A stretch of DNA of 45,455 nt from Sanguibacter suaedae (GCF_016342785.1 NZ_JAEINH010000014.1:1-45455), one strand, 5' to 3'; counted from the stretch's first letter, positions 8,010-18,356 are shown. The notes: generated by a model from the letters alone, not told the origin. Numbers and translations are program-made.

Positions 8010-9299
8010 ATGCACAGCTCACCAGGTCCGCGCCCGACGAGGACGATGACGCTCGGCCAGGCCCGACGGACCGCCCTCGCCGCGCAGGGTCTGGCGGCCT
8101 CACGACCGGAGCCCCACCCCGCCACGCCCACCACGGGTACGACCGACGTGCCACGGACCGCGAGCACCGCGCGGGTCCACCGGGTCGTCGAGCGACTCGG
8201 GCTCCTGCAGATCGACTCGGTGAACGTCCTCGCCCGTGCCCACCTCGTGCCGGTCTTCTCGCGCCTCGGGCCGTACGACACCGCGGTCCTCGACAGGGCG
8301 TCGAGCCGTGCGCCTCGGCGCCTGGTCGAGTACTGGGCGCACGAGGCCTCGCTCGTCCCGCCCGGCACGTACCGGCTCCTCGAGTGGCGCCAGCGCCGCT
8401 ACGCCACCGAGGCGTGGGGGTCCGTCAGGTCGGCGGCCACGGAGCACGGCTCGGTCGTGGACGAGGTGCGCGACGTGGTCCGGGTGCACGGACCCCTGAC
8501 GGCCGCCGAGGTGGAGCAGCGCCTCACCACGGTGCACCAGCGGGACACCGGCGCCTGGGGCTGGAACTGGACGGTCGCGAAACGAGCCCTCGAGCTCCTC
8601 TTCTTCGCCGGCGAGGTGACGTCCGCGGGACGGACCGCCACCTTCGCCCGACGGTACGACCTCACCGAGCGCGTCCTGCCCGCCGCCGTGCTGGCGGCCC
8701 CGGCTGTCGAGGAGCGCGACGCCGTGCGTTCGCTGGTCGAGATCGCGGCCCGGGCGCACGGCGTGGGGACGGTCCGGTGCTTCGCCGACTACTTCAGGCT
8801 CCGTACGGCACCCGCACGGGCCGCCGTCGAGGAGCTCGTCGAGGACGGGGTCGTGGAGCCCGTGGTCGTCCGCGGCTGGGACCGCCCCACGTTCGTCCAC
8901 CGCGACGCCCGGACACCGCGGACGGCGCGGGCACGCACCCTCCTGAGCCCCTTCGACCCCCTGGTGTTCGAGCGCCGCCGCCTCGCCGAGCTCTTCGGCA
9001 CCCACTACCGCATCGAGATCTACGTACCCGCACCCCAGCGGAGGCACGGCTACTACGTCCTGCCGTTCCTCGAGGGCGAGCACGTCACCGCACGGGTGGA
9101 CCTCAAGGCCGACCGCCAGGCGAAGGTCCTCCGGGTCCTGTCCGCTCACACCGACCCGGGGGTGACACCCGAGACCCCGCGGCACCTCGCGGCGGAGCTG
9201 TGGACGCTCGCCCGGTGGCTGGACCTCGACGACGTCCTCGTCGTCGAGGACGGGGACCTCGCGCCCGCCCTCCGCCGAGCCGTCGCCGCCAGGGACTGA
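8010..9299 (+). CDS. YcaQ-like (HTH_42) winged-helix DNA glycosylase
   Basis: 429 residues from ATG 8010; ATG 8046 (MTLGQARR) is an alternative closer to the conserved domain start. The protein matches the winged-helix HTH_42 family: TLGQARRTALAAQGL, then LLQIDSVNVLARAHLVPVFSRLG, then EYWAHEASLVP, with the C-terminal PFDPLVFERRRLAELFG and EIYVPAPQRRHGYYVLP blocks. The Gln67-Ile-Asp69 triplet corresponds to the catalytic Q-hydrophobic-D motif of YcaQ-like glycosylases, which excise bulky alkylpurines and unhook interstrand crosslinks. A repair role is thus inferred from family and motif; substrate is unknown. Often mis-annotated simply as 'winged helix DNA-binding protein'. Confidence 0.85.
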   Translation: MHSSPGPRPTRTMTLGQARRTALAAQGLAASRPEPHPATPTTGTTDVPRTASTARVHRVVERLGLLQIDSVNVLARAHLVPVFSRLGPYDTAVLDRASSRAPRRLVEYWAHEASLVPPGTYRLLEWRQRRYATEAWGSVRSAATEHGSVVDEVRDVVRVHGPLTAAEVEQRLTTVHQRDTGAWGWNWTVAKRALELLFFAGEVTSAGRTATFARRYDLTERVLPAAVLAAPAVEERDAVRSLVEIAARAHGVGTVRCFADYFRLRTAPARAAVEELVEDGVVEPVVVRGWDRPTFVHRDARTPRTARARTLLSPFDPLVFERRRLAELFGTHYRIEIYVPAPQRRHGYYVLPFLEGEHVTARVDLKADRQAKVLRVLSAHTDPGVTPETPRHLAAELWTLARWLDLDDVLVVEDGDLAPALRRAVAARD

Positions 9300-9367
9300 C
9301 CGTGCGGCAGGGCTCCGTCCGACCGGCGTATCGGGTCCGGCCGGGTGAGCGCGCGGGGCGCGGGATG

Positions 9368-9397
9368 TGACGGTCCGCCGCCCGCCTGCCATACGAT
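9368..9397 (+). promoter_or_regulatory. Candidate secA promoter
   Basis: -35 TGACGG (9368-9373), 18-nt spacer, -10 TACGAT (9392-9397). The predicted start near 9404 gives a leader of about 60 nt before the secA GTG. The TAnnnT -10 is good; the -35 is only partial. Confidence 0.45.
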
Positions 9398-9466
9398 GGA
9401 TCGTTGTACGTCGTCCGCGTCCTCCGACCCGGGCGAGAGAGCGAACACTCGAACCGGGAGTACTGC

Positions 9467-12286
<2,820 letters not shown>

Positions 12287-12293
12287 CAGCGCT

Positions 12294-12331
12294 GTCCTCG
12301 AGGTCGGCGGACGTCAGCCGATCTCGAGGAC
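12294..12331. terminator. Bidirectional terminator between secA and the Rv3235-like gene
   Basis: A 15-bp inverted repeat with one G-U-compatible mismatch (GTCCTCGAGGTCGGC / GCCGATCTCGAGGAC) and an 8-nt loop. It starts 8 nt after the secA stop. The right arm covers the last codons of the convergent gene, so the hairpin can serve both transcripts. Confidence 0.6.
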
Positions 12332-12820
12332 GACCACGCGCCACCGTCCTCGGTGCTCCTCGACGCGCGCCGCGGCTGCGCGGACGCGGTCCACGTCGTC
12401 GACCACGACGGTCGCCTCGGCGACACGGGCCGTCAGCCGGACGGCGCGCGCGTGGAGGACCCGGGACCGCGCCTGCGTCCTCGGTGCGACGCCGGATCGT
12501 CGGCGTGCCGACTCGCGGATCTGCGCCCGGACGTGCAGGGCGTCGAAGATCTCCGGGGTGACGAAGCGCGCGAGCTGCCCCAGAGGCCTGAGCCCACGGA
12601 CCGCCTCCATGGCGGCGTGGGCCACCGCGGCGCAGAGCTGCGTCGGATCGCCCAACGGATCCCCGTGGCGCTCGACCGTCTCGTCGGGGAGCTCCCGCGA
12701 AGAGGACGTGGTGTGCGTGAACTCCAGAGGTCCGGTCCGCGGCTCGCGAGCCACCGGCTCGCGGACGACGGTCCGGGTCACGGAGGGACGCCTGGTGGGG
12801 GGAGTCGTGCGTGCGGTCAT
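12314..12820 (-). CDS. Rv3235-like (DUF6459-type) protein
   Basis: 168 residues. The C-terminal about 110 residues resemble the Rv3235-like family: PTQLCAAVAHAAMEAVRGLRPLGQLARFVTPEIFDAL, then a basic helix and RVAEATVVVDD. The N-terminus is a Thr/Arg/Pro-rich tail. The family is conserved downstream of secA in Actinobacteria and has no known biochemical function. I chose ATG 12820 because AGGAG sits 7 nt upstream. An in-frame ATG at 12874 would overlap the LysM gene stop (ATGA) and add 18 residues. It is transcribed with the LysM protein gene, which suggests an envelope or division-related role, but that is inference. Confidence 0.8.
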   Translation of the reverse strand: MTARTTPPTRRPSVTRTVVREPVAREPRTGPLEFTHTTSSSRELPDETVERHGDPLGDPTQLCAAVAHAAMEAVRGLRPLGQLARFVTPEIFDALHVRAQIRESARRRSGVAPRTQARSRVLHARAVRLTARVAEATVVVDDVDRVRAAAARVEEHRGRWRVVVLEIG

Positions 12821-12870
12821 GGAGTGCTCCTGTGCGAGGGGGTGAGGTGTGGGGGCGGGCGTGGCAGACG

Positions 12871-13725
12871 TCATGCGTCGTCGACCTGCTCCGGGGTGAC
12901 GAGGACTGTCCCGGCCCGGACGAGGTCGGGGTCGTCGCCGACGACGTCGCGGTTCGCGTCGTACCACCGGGGCCATGCCTCGGCGATCTGCGCGTCCGTC
13001 GCCCCGTCCGGGAGGTGGGACGCGGCGACCGACCAGAGAGAGTCGCCGGACCGGAGCACCACTGAGGTGTCGGACGTCGCGGTGGCCGGAGCCGGGCTCG
13101 GGGCGGGGGTGTCGGCCTCCTCGACGGGGACGGCGACCGGTGAGACCTTCTCCTGCGGCGCGTCCGCGGGTGCGGGGGAGGTCCCTGGGTCGGGACGGTC
13201 CGTCCCTGGGTCCGTGAACCCGGTGCTGAGGCCGTCGTCGGTGCTGCCGGGCGAGGACCCGTCGACGGTGGTGACGGTGGATGTCCATCCGAGGTCGGGC
13301 ACGGTCTCCACCGCTTGCGCCGGGACGGCGGAGAGGGCGAGCCCGGCCCCCACGCCGACGACGGTGAGCCGACGGACGAACGCCGGGGCGACGGCGTGGA
13401 TCCAGCGCAGCAGGGTCCGGCTCTCCGCGCCTGCTGTGCGGACCCCGCACAGCGCGGCCAGCAGGAGGAGGCTCAGGCCCCACCAGGCGGCGAGTGCGGT
13501 ACCCACGAGGACGAGCGGGAGCTCGACCGCCTGGGCGAGCGTGTCTGAGCTGACGACGCCGTTCCGGAGCCCGGCGAGCGGGAACGAGCGCCACGCCGAA
13601 CCGAGGTGCGCTGCGAGCAGCCCGCTCACCGCCAGTGCGCCCGCGCCGAGCAGTCCGCTGCCGAGGCCGTAGGTGGCGCTCGTGCGGCGGTCGGTGTGGT
13701 TCGCGCCGACGTTCCTGGTTGGCAT
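12871..13725 (-). CDS. LysM domain membrane protein
   Basis: 284 residues. Three hydrophobic segments lie in the N-terminal half (around LGSGLLGAGALAVSGLLAA, LPLVLVGTALAAWWGLSLLL and LTVVGVGAGLALSAV). A long Pro/Thr/Asp-rich extracytoplasmic linker follows, and then a C-terminal LysM domain (VVLRSGDSLWSVAASHLPDG through GTVLVTPEQ) expected to bind peptidoglycan. ATG 13725 is chosen because GGAGCGAGG lies directly upstream; ATG 13740 is an in-frame alternative. The protein is tethered to the membrane and presumably reaches the wall. Its upstream region carries four tandem 10-bp repeats. It is cotranscribed with the Rv3235-like gene. Confidence 0.85.
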   Translation of the reverse strand: MPTRNVGANHTDRRTSATYGLGSGLLGAGALAVSGLLAAHLGSAWRSFPLAGLRNGVVSSDTLAQAVELPLVLVGTALAAWWGLSLLLLAALCGVRTAGAESRTLLRWIHAVAPAFVRRLTVVGVGAGLALSAVPAQAVETVPDLGWTSTVTTVDGSSPGSTDDGLSTGFTDPGTDRPDPGTSPAPADAPQEKVSPVAVPVEEADTPAPSPAPATATSDTSVVLRSGDSLWSVAASHLPDGATDAQIAEAWPRWYDANRDVVGDDPDLVRAGTVLVTPEQVDDA

Positions 13726-13740
13726 CCTCGCTCCGTTCAT

Positions 13741-13780
13741 CGCGTTTGATGTCGTTTGGTGTCGTTCGATGTGTCTTGAT
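13741..13780. repeat. Four tandem 10-bp repeats upstream of the LysM gene
   Basis: CGCGTTTGAT, GTCGTTTGGT, GTCGTTCGAT and GTGTCTTGAT follow one another exactly at 10-bp phase, i.e. one helical turn per unit (reverse-strand consensus near ATCAAACGAC). They lie immediately upstream of the LysM gene, in its probable promoter or leader, within a relatively AT-rich stretch between divergent genes. Head-to-tail helical phasing suggests a cooperative DNA-binding protein. Function is inferred. Confidence 0.65.
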
Positions 13781-13869
13781 CTAACTGGAGAGCGGGTGAA
13801 GAAGTAAAGCCAGATCCGACCCTGTGGATGGGGAGTGGTCCCCCTTGCGCCGCGCGAGAGGATGGGGGG

Positions 13870-14430
13870 ATGCGCTGGGAGATGCTGTTCGACGACCTCG
13901 CGAGCCAGTTCGCGGCGACGGAGCTCGCCGACCGTGACGCCGCTGTGGCTGACCTCACCCGGGCCGAGCTGGCGACGGTCACGCTCACGGACCGGCTCGT
14001 CGCGGCGCGTGGCGGCGCGGTGATCGCGGATCTCGTGGACGGCGCGACACTCCAGGGAGAGCTCCGGGAGACGTACCCCGACTGGGTCCTGCTCGGCGTC
14101 GGAGGCAGGGAGGTGGTCCTACCGACCCGATCCGTCGAGGCGTGGCGAGGACTGGGAAGAGGTTCCGCCCCGGCGGGTGACACGGGCGCTCCGGTGGCTC
14201 GCCCGCTCGGGATCTCCAGGGCGCTGCGAGGACTTGCCCGGGACAGGGCCGTCGTCGCGGTGCACACCGTCCGCCGGGAGCACGTCGGGCGGATCGACAG
14301 GGTGGGTAGGGACCACCTGGAGATCTCGTCGGCCCGTGCCGACGACTGGGGTCGGCCCCGGGGTGCGGCCGGAGCCCCGGACGGGGTGGTCCTGCCGTTC
14401 GCGACGGTGCTCTACGTCGTCTCGACGTGA
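13870..14430 (+). CDS. Conserved actinobacterial protein of unknown function
   Basis: 186 residues. It starts MRWEMLFDDLASQFAATELA at ATG 13870, preceded by a G-rich ribosome site (GGATGGGGGG). The N-terminus looks helical and acidic (about 1-50, possible coiled coil). The rest reads as alternating beta-strand segments: VIADLVDGATLQGEL, YPDWVLLGVGGREVVLP and a second similar set (AVVAVHTVRREHVGRIDRVGRDHLEI), suggesting two small barrel-like repeats reminiscent of Sm-like folds. No membrane segment or signal peptide. I recognise the general pattern from other Actinobacteria but not a function. It is convergent with the HTH gene and separated from it by a perfect hairpin. Confidence 0.75.
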   Translation: MRWEMLFDDLASQFAATELADRDAAVADLTRAELATVTLTDRLVAARGGAVIADLVDGATLQGELRETYPDWVLLGVGGREVVLPTRSVEAWRGLGRGSAPAGDTGAPVARPLGISRALRGLARDRAVVAVHTVRREHVGRIDRVGRDHLEISSARADDWGRPRGAAGAPDGVVLPFATVLYVVST

Positions 14431-14460
14431 GCGCAGGACGCCTCGGCGGGCGTCCTGCGC
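14431..14460. terminator. Bidirectional terminator hairpin
   Basis: A perfect 12-bp inverted repeat GCGCAGGACGCC / GGCGTCCTGCGC with a 6-nt loop. It begins at the base after the upstream stop codon and ends 3 nt before the convergent HTH gene, so it fills the whole gap. Confidence 0.75.
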
Positions 14461-14463
14461 GGG

Positions 14464-14679
14464 TCAGTCCTCGAAGCCGCCCGCCTCGACCTTCGCGCGG
14501 GTCTGGGCGTACATGCGTTGGATGTACGACTCGAGCTCCGTGACCTCTACCCGCCACTGGCCGCGGCCACCCACCTGGATCGCCGGCAGCTCGCCGCTGC
14601 GGACGAGCGCATAGGCCTGAGCAGCGGAGATGTTCAGGGACTCCGTGACGTCGGCGAGCGTGAGGAACCGGGAGGGCAT
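14464..14679 (-). CDS. Small helix-turn-helix (AlpA/BldC/excisionase-like) DNA-binding protein
   Basis: 71 residues, essentially one MerR-like winged-helix domain: RFLTLADVTESLNISAAQAYALVRSGELPAIQVGGRGQWRV, with a short helical tail (VTELESYIQRMYAQTRAKVE). The layout matches the 'helix-turn-helix domain' or excisionase family and resembles BldC-type small regulators, which bind tandem direct repeats head-to-tail. No recombinase or prophage genes lie nearby, so a chromosomal regulator is more likely than an excisionase. ATG 14679 is the only sensible start. It is divergent from the SAF/CpaE-like operon and may regulate it or the LysM promoter repeats. Confidence 0.85.
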   Translation of the reverse strand: MPSRFLTLADVTESLNISAAQAYALVRSGELPAIQVGGRGQWRVEVTELESYIQRMYAQTRAKVEAGGFED

Positions 14680-14694
14680 GGCCCAATACTGGCA

Positions 14695-14710
14695 CGGGAG
14701 CGCTCTCCCG
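14695..14710. promoter_or_regulatory. Inverted repeat between HTH and SAF genes
   Basis: CGGGAG-CGCT-CTCCCG, 16 bp upstream of the HTH gene and directly abutting the next palindrome. Candidate operator; no protein can be assigned from the sequence. Confidence 0.4.
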
Positions 14711-14729
14711 GACCTGTTGTCCACAGGTC
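14711..14729. promoter_or_regulatory. Palindrome containing a perfect high-GC DnaA box
   Basis: GACCTGT-TGTCC-ACAGGTC has perfect 7-bp arms. Bases 14717-14725 read TTGTCCACA, the DnaA-box consensus known from high-GC Actinobacteria. It lies between the divergent HTH and SAF genes. It could be a DnaA-responsive operator, or a palindromic operator for another protein that matches the box by chance. Confidence 0.5.
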
Positions 14730-14836
14730 TGCAGCAGCCGTGGCGGGGATCGGGCAGGATGTCCGTGGTCGCAGGGCGGCGGCGCACGAGCGCCCGCCCG
14801 CGACCGTGCCCCTTCCGCTCCTGACAGGAGACCTCG

Positions 14837-15526
14837 ATGTCCGACGTCCGACCGTCGCCCGCCGGCCTGCCGGCCCCCACCGCGCCCCGGCTGCGACGGC
14901 CCGGTTGGCGCGACCCGCGGCTCGCGTTCGGCATCCTCCTCGTCGCCGGGTCGGTCGCCCTCGGGTCATGGGCGGTCACGAGCGCGGGCCGGACGGTGTC
15001 GGTGTACGCCGTGTCGCGCACCGTGACGCCGGGCGAGACGCTCGACGCCTCGGACCTCGTCGCTGTCGACGTGCGTATCGGGGACGACGCATCGCGCTAC
15101 CTCTCGCCGTCGGCGGACCTCGCGGACGACCTCGTGGTCCTGCGCACCGTCGGGGACGGTGAGCTCCTGCCGGCGGCAGCGGTGGGGACCGCCGACGCGC
15201 TCGGCACCCGGTCCGTCACCGTGCCCGTGGACCAGGCCATCTCCTCCGAGGTGAGGCCGGGTGCGCTGGTCGACCTCTGGATCGTCCCCCCGGGGGCGAG
15301 CACGACCGCCCCGGTCGACCCCGCCGCAGGGCTGCCCGTCCCCGTGGAGCTCGCCAGCGACCTCGTCGTCGCAGAGGTGCGCGAGTCCGGCGGGGGAGGG
15401 TTGATGGTCAACGGTGCGCCGACCGTCCACGTCCTGGTGCCCGACGAGGACCTCGCCACGGTCCTCGCAGCACTGTCCTCCGACGGCTCCGTCGTCATCC
15501 TCCCCGTCCCCGGGGGCGACGCGTGA
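14837..15526 (+). CDS. SAF domain protein, CpaB-like
   Basis: 229 residues. A Pro/Arg-rich cytoplasmic N-terminus precedes one membrane segment (about 29-47). An extracytoplasmic SAF domain follows (VYAVSRTVTPGETLDASDLVAVDVRIG through GELLPAAAVG), and then a CpaB/RcpC-like region (RSVTVPVDQAISSEVRPGALVDLWIVPPG, VVAEVRESGGGGLMVNGAPTVHVLVP). CpaB proteins belong to Tad/Flp pilus assembly, but no pilin or secretin is in view, so the job here is open. AGGAG lies 8 nt upstream of the ATG. The stop overlaps the GTG of the CpaE-like gene (GTGA), so the two products are probably made together. Confidence 0.85.
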   Translation: MSDVRPSPAGLPAPTAPRLRRPGWRDPRLAFGILLVAGSVALGSWAVTSAGRTVSVYAVSRTVTPGETLDASDLVAVDVRIGDDASRYLSPSADLADDLVVLRTVGDGELLPAAAVGTADALGTRSVTVPVDQAISSEVRPGALVDLWIVPPGASTTAPVDPAAGLPVPVELASDLVVAEVRESGGGGLMVNGAPTVHVLVPDEDLATVLAALSSDGSVVILPVPGGDA

Positions 15527-17001
15527 CCGCGCCGACGGGCCTCGGCGCGACCCCGCCCACGACCGTCCTCTGCGCGGTCCGCGGAGCTGCCGAGGCGGAC
15601 GTCGTGAGCCTCCTCGCGAGTCCCGCGGCAGGGCTCCACGTGACGCGCCGCTGCGCCGACCTCGCCGAGCTCCTCGCGGCCGCCGCGGCGGGCCTCGGCA
15701 CGGTAGCCGTCGTCTCGGCGGACCTCGCGGGGCTCGACAGACCCGTGGTCGCAGCGCTCCACGGCGAGGGCGTGCGCGTCGTCGCCGTCCTGGCGCAGGG
15801 GGACCCCGACGGCGCTGCCCGCACGGGTGCCATCGGCGTCGACGCGGCCGTCCCGGCGGACGCCCTCGACAGCACCCTCGTGGCGACAGTCAGGACGACA
15901 GCTGCCCAAGGACCACGTCCTGGCCCGGCCCAGGCCCTGTCCCACGGCTCCGGACGACCGTCCGGGGAGGACCGCTGGGCGGACGCTGGCACCGTGACGA
16001 CGGCGACCCCGGCCCGGTCCTCCCACGAGCCGCAGCCGCCCGGACGACCTCGCCCCCGGACCGGTGCCGTCGTCGCCGTCTGGGGTCCGGCCGGGGCGCC
16101 CGGGCGTACGACCGTCGCCCTGACCCTCGCGGCCGAGCTCGCCTGCCGGGTCCCTGACCGTCGTGGCCGCGCACGGCGCGCGTCGAGCGACCGGACGCCC
16201 GCGCGGGACGACGTGACGCTCCTCGTCGACGCGGACACCTACGCGGCGTCCGTCGCCCAGGTGGCCGGTCTCCTGGACGAGTCCTCGGGTCTTGCCGCAG
16301 CCTGCCGGGCCGCCGGACGTGGAGCCCTCGACCTCGAGGACCTCGCCCGGCTCGCCCCCGAGATGTCCGAGGGGTTGCGTGTGCTCACCGGGATCACGAG
16401 GGCCGCGCGGTGGCCCGAGATCAACGACTCGGCGCTCGACGTCGTCTGGGAGAAGGCCCGGGAGCTCGCCGACCGGACGGTCGTCGACTGCGGGTTCAGC
16501 CTGGAGCGCGACGAGCTGCTCTCCTACGACACGAGGGCCCCGCAGCGGAACGCCGCAACGCTCAGTGCCCTGAGAGCCGCCGACGTCGTCGTGGTGGTCG
16601 GTGGTGCGGACCCCGTCGGGGTCCAGCGCCTCGTCCGGGCGCTCGACGACCTCCGCGAGTGCGAGCTCGCCCCGTTCACGGAGACCGTCGTCGTGGTGAA
16701 CCGGCTCCGCGCGGCGTCCGTGGGGCCGCGTCCCGGCAGCGCGGTGCGCGAGGCCCTGCTCCGCTACGCGAACGTCACCGACGTCCGTCTCGTCCCCGAC
16801 GACCCCGCGGCCTGCGACGCCGCGCGCCTCGCGGGGCGGACCCTCACGGAGCACGCACCGACCTCGGCCGCGAGGCGGGCGCTCGTCGAGCTGGCCGACC
16901 ACGTCCGGGCGCTGACGGCGAGCTCACCGCAGCAGTCCGCCGTCCCGGGCACCCGGGACGGGACCGGATGGGCACAGGCGCCGTCCACGGTGGCACACTG
17001 A
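15523..17001 (+). CDS. CpaE-like P-loop protein with altered Walker A
   Basis: 492 residues. The N-terminal about 120 residues look like a receiver-like pseudodomain (VLCAVRGAAEADVVSLLAS ... VVAVLAQGD). A Pro/Arg-rich linker follows, then a MinD/ParA-like domain: VVAVWGPAGAPGRTTVALTLAAELA with the P-loop GPAGAPGRT at 188-196, VTLLVDADTYAASVAQ, and later DVVVVVGGADPVGVQRLVRAL. Both lysines of the deviant Walker A (KGGxxKT) are missing, one replaced by Arg. In the CpaE family this ATPase localises Tad pilus machinery. Start is GTG 15523, overlapping the SAF gene stop. Function in this operon is inferred only. Confidence 0.82.
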   Translation: MTAPTGLGATPPTTVLCAVRGAAEADVVSLLASPAAGLHVTRRCADLAELLAAAAAGLGTVAVVSADLAGLDRPVVAALHGEGVRVVAVLAQGDPDGAARTGAIGVDAAVPADALDSTLVATVRTTAAQGPRPGPAQALSHGSGRPSGEDRWADAGTVTTATPARSSHEPQPPGRPRPRTGAVVAVWGPAGAPGRTTVALTLAAELACRVPDRRGRARRASSDRTPARDDVTLLVDADTYAASVAQVAGLLDESSGLAAACRAAGRGALDLEDLARLAPEMSEGLRVLTGITRAARWPEINDSALDVVWEKARELADRTVVDCGFSLERDELLSYDTRAPQRNAATLSALRAADVVVVVGGADPVGVQRLVRALDDLRECELAPFTETVVVVNRLRAASVGPRPGSAVREALLRYANVTDVRLVPDDPAACDAARLAGRTLTEHAPTSAARRALVELADHVRALTASSPQQSAVPGTRDGTGWAQAPSTVAH

Positions 17002-17005
17002 CCCC

Positions 17006-17491
17006 ATGCGCCTCTACGTGCCCGCGACGCTCGACGAGCTCGACACCCTCACCTCCGGCCGGATCACCCTCGGACCCCGCAGGGCGCATGCCGCGACGCC
17101 CGCGCTCGTGGCCGCACTTGCCGAGGAGGACGTCGACGACGTCGAGGAGGTCGAGTTCGTCGCACAGCTCGCCGCCGCCGACGACTCCCTCGTCGCGATC
17201 GCCGCGAACCCGTCCGTGCCGTGGCTGCGTCTCGTGCTGAGCGTCGACGTCCCCGACGCGCACGTGACCGTCCCGCCGGTCGACGCCACCGCGGACGACG
17301 CGTCCTACAGCGCGGTGGAGATCACCGCGGAGGTCACGGTCGCGGTGGTGTGCGCGCACGTCGACGAGCCCGATGCGGCAGGCGACGTCCAGGCGGCCCT
17401 CAGCGGGGACGACGAGGCCATCGAGCGCCTCGCCGACCGTGACCTCCTCTGGTACGACACCACCGAGCTGTCCTCCGTCCCGCGCGGCTGA
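17006..17491 (+). CDS. DUF6912 family protein
   Basis: 161 residues, acidic, no membrane segment. The opening MRLYVPATLDELDTLTSGRI and the end LLWYDTTEL are characteristic of the DUF6912 family, which is widespread in Actinobacteria without known function. ATG 17006 is 4 nt after the CpaE-like stop, so it is probably the third gene of that operon, although the family also occurs next to hisN elsewhere. A helical acidic middle (EEDVDDVEEVEFVAQLAAADD) and a strand-rich second half are visible. No catalytic motif is recognised. Confidence 0.8.
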   Translation: MRLYVPATLDELDTLTSGRITLGPRRAHAATPALVAALAEEDVDDVEEVEFVAQLAAADDSLVAIAANPSVPWLRLVLSVDVPDAHVTVPPVDATADDASYSAVEITAEVTVAVVCAHVDEPDAAGDVQAALSGDDEAIERLADRDLLWYDTTELSSVPRG

Positions 17492-17515
17492 GCCGCACGG
17501 CCCAGGAGGGTCTGC

Positions 17516-18307
17516 TCAGGGGGTGAGCGCAGCCAGGACCTCGTCGTGCAGCAGGCCGTTCGTCACGAGCGCGTCCCCGCCGTGCGGGCCGTCCACCCCG
17601 GCGAGCGACGTGAACCTGCCCCCCGCCTCCGTGACGATGGGCACCAGGGCAGCCATGTCGTACAGAGCGAGCTCCGGCTCGAGCGCCACGTCCACGGCCC
17701 CCTCCGCGACGAGCATGTAGGACCAGAAGTCGCCGTACGCACGCGTCCTCCAGGCACGGCGGGTCAGGTCGAGGAACGACGGGAGCATGCCGCGCTCGTC
17801 CCACCCGGACAGGCTCGAGTACGACACGGACGCGTCGGCGACCGCGCTGACGCCCGAGACGCGCAGCCGGGTCGCGTGCGACAGTGACCGGCCGGTCCAT
17901 GCCCCCGTGCCCTTCGCGGCCCACCACCGACGCCCCAGCGCCGGGGCGCTCACCACGCCGACGACGATCTCGTCGCCCTCCGCGAGCGCGATGAGCGTCG
18001 CCCACACGGGGACCCCGCGGACGAAGTTCTTCGTCCCGTCGATCGGGTCGATGATCCACCGCCGCGAGCCGTGCCCCGTCGTGCCGAACTCCTCGCCGAC
18101 GATCGCGTCGCGCCCGCGTGACCTGCTCAGCTGGCCGCGGATGATCTCCTCCGCGCTGCGGTCCGCATCGCTCACGGGGGTGCTGTCCGGCTTCGACTCG
18201 ACGTGCAGGTCGAGCGCCTTGAACCGGGACATCGTCAGCGAGTCCACCTGGTCTGCCATGACCAGGGCGAGGCGGAGGTCGTCGTCGTGATGGGAGCGCG
18301 TCGTCAT
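17516..18307 (-). CDS. hisN: Histidinol-phosphatase, inositol monophosphatase family
   Basis: 263 residues. The protein has the inositol-monophosphatase metal-site motifs: GEEFG, then [15 protein letters not shown], and late [19 protein letters not shown]. In Actinobacteria this branch (HisN) dephosphorylates L-histidinol phosphate in histidine biosynthesis. Activity on inositol or nucleotide phosphates cannot be excluded from sequence, but the conserved neighbourhood (rsgA, aroA) favours HisN. The ATG is preceded by a -10-like hexamer exactly 6 nt upstream and no Shine-Dalgarno, so the mRNA may be leaderless. It lies downstream of rsgA on the same strand. Confidence 0.88.
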   Translation of the reverse strand: MTTRSHHDDDLRLALVMADQVDSLTMSRFKALDLHVESKPDSTPVSDADRSAEEIIRGQLSRSRGRDAIVGEEFGTTGHGSRRWIIDPIDGTKNFVRGVPVWATLIALAEGDEIVVGVVSAPALGRRWWAAKGTGAWTGRSLSHATRLRVSGVSAVADASVSYSSLSGWDERGMLPSFLDLTRRAWRTRAYGDFWSYMLVAEGAVDVALEPELALYDMAALVPIVTEAGGRFTSLAGVDGPHGGDALVTNGLLHDEVLAALTP

Positions 18308-18313
18308 CGCACC

Positions 18314-18319
18314 ACCGTA
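18314..18319 (-). promoter_or_regulatory. Candidate leaderless promoter -10 for hisN
   Basis: TACGGT on the minus strand ends 6 nt before the hisN ATG (GGTGCG between). This is the spacing typical of leaderless actinobacterial transcripts. Confidence 0.5.
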
Positions 18320-18356
18320 GCCCGTACGGCCTCGTGACCTGGGGAGGTGTCGCGGG

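Noticed and set aside
14464-14679. Phage excisionase interpretation of the small HTH protein
   Set aside because: No integrase, attachment site or phage gene in the neighbourhood. The flanking genes look like core chromosome.
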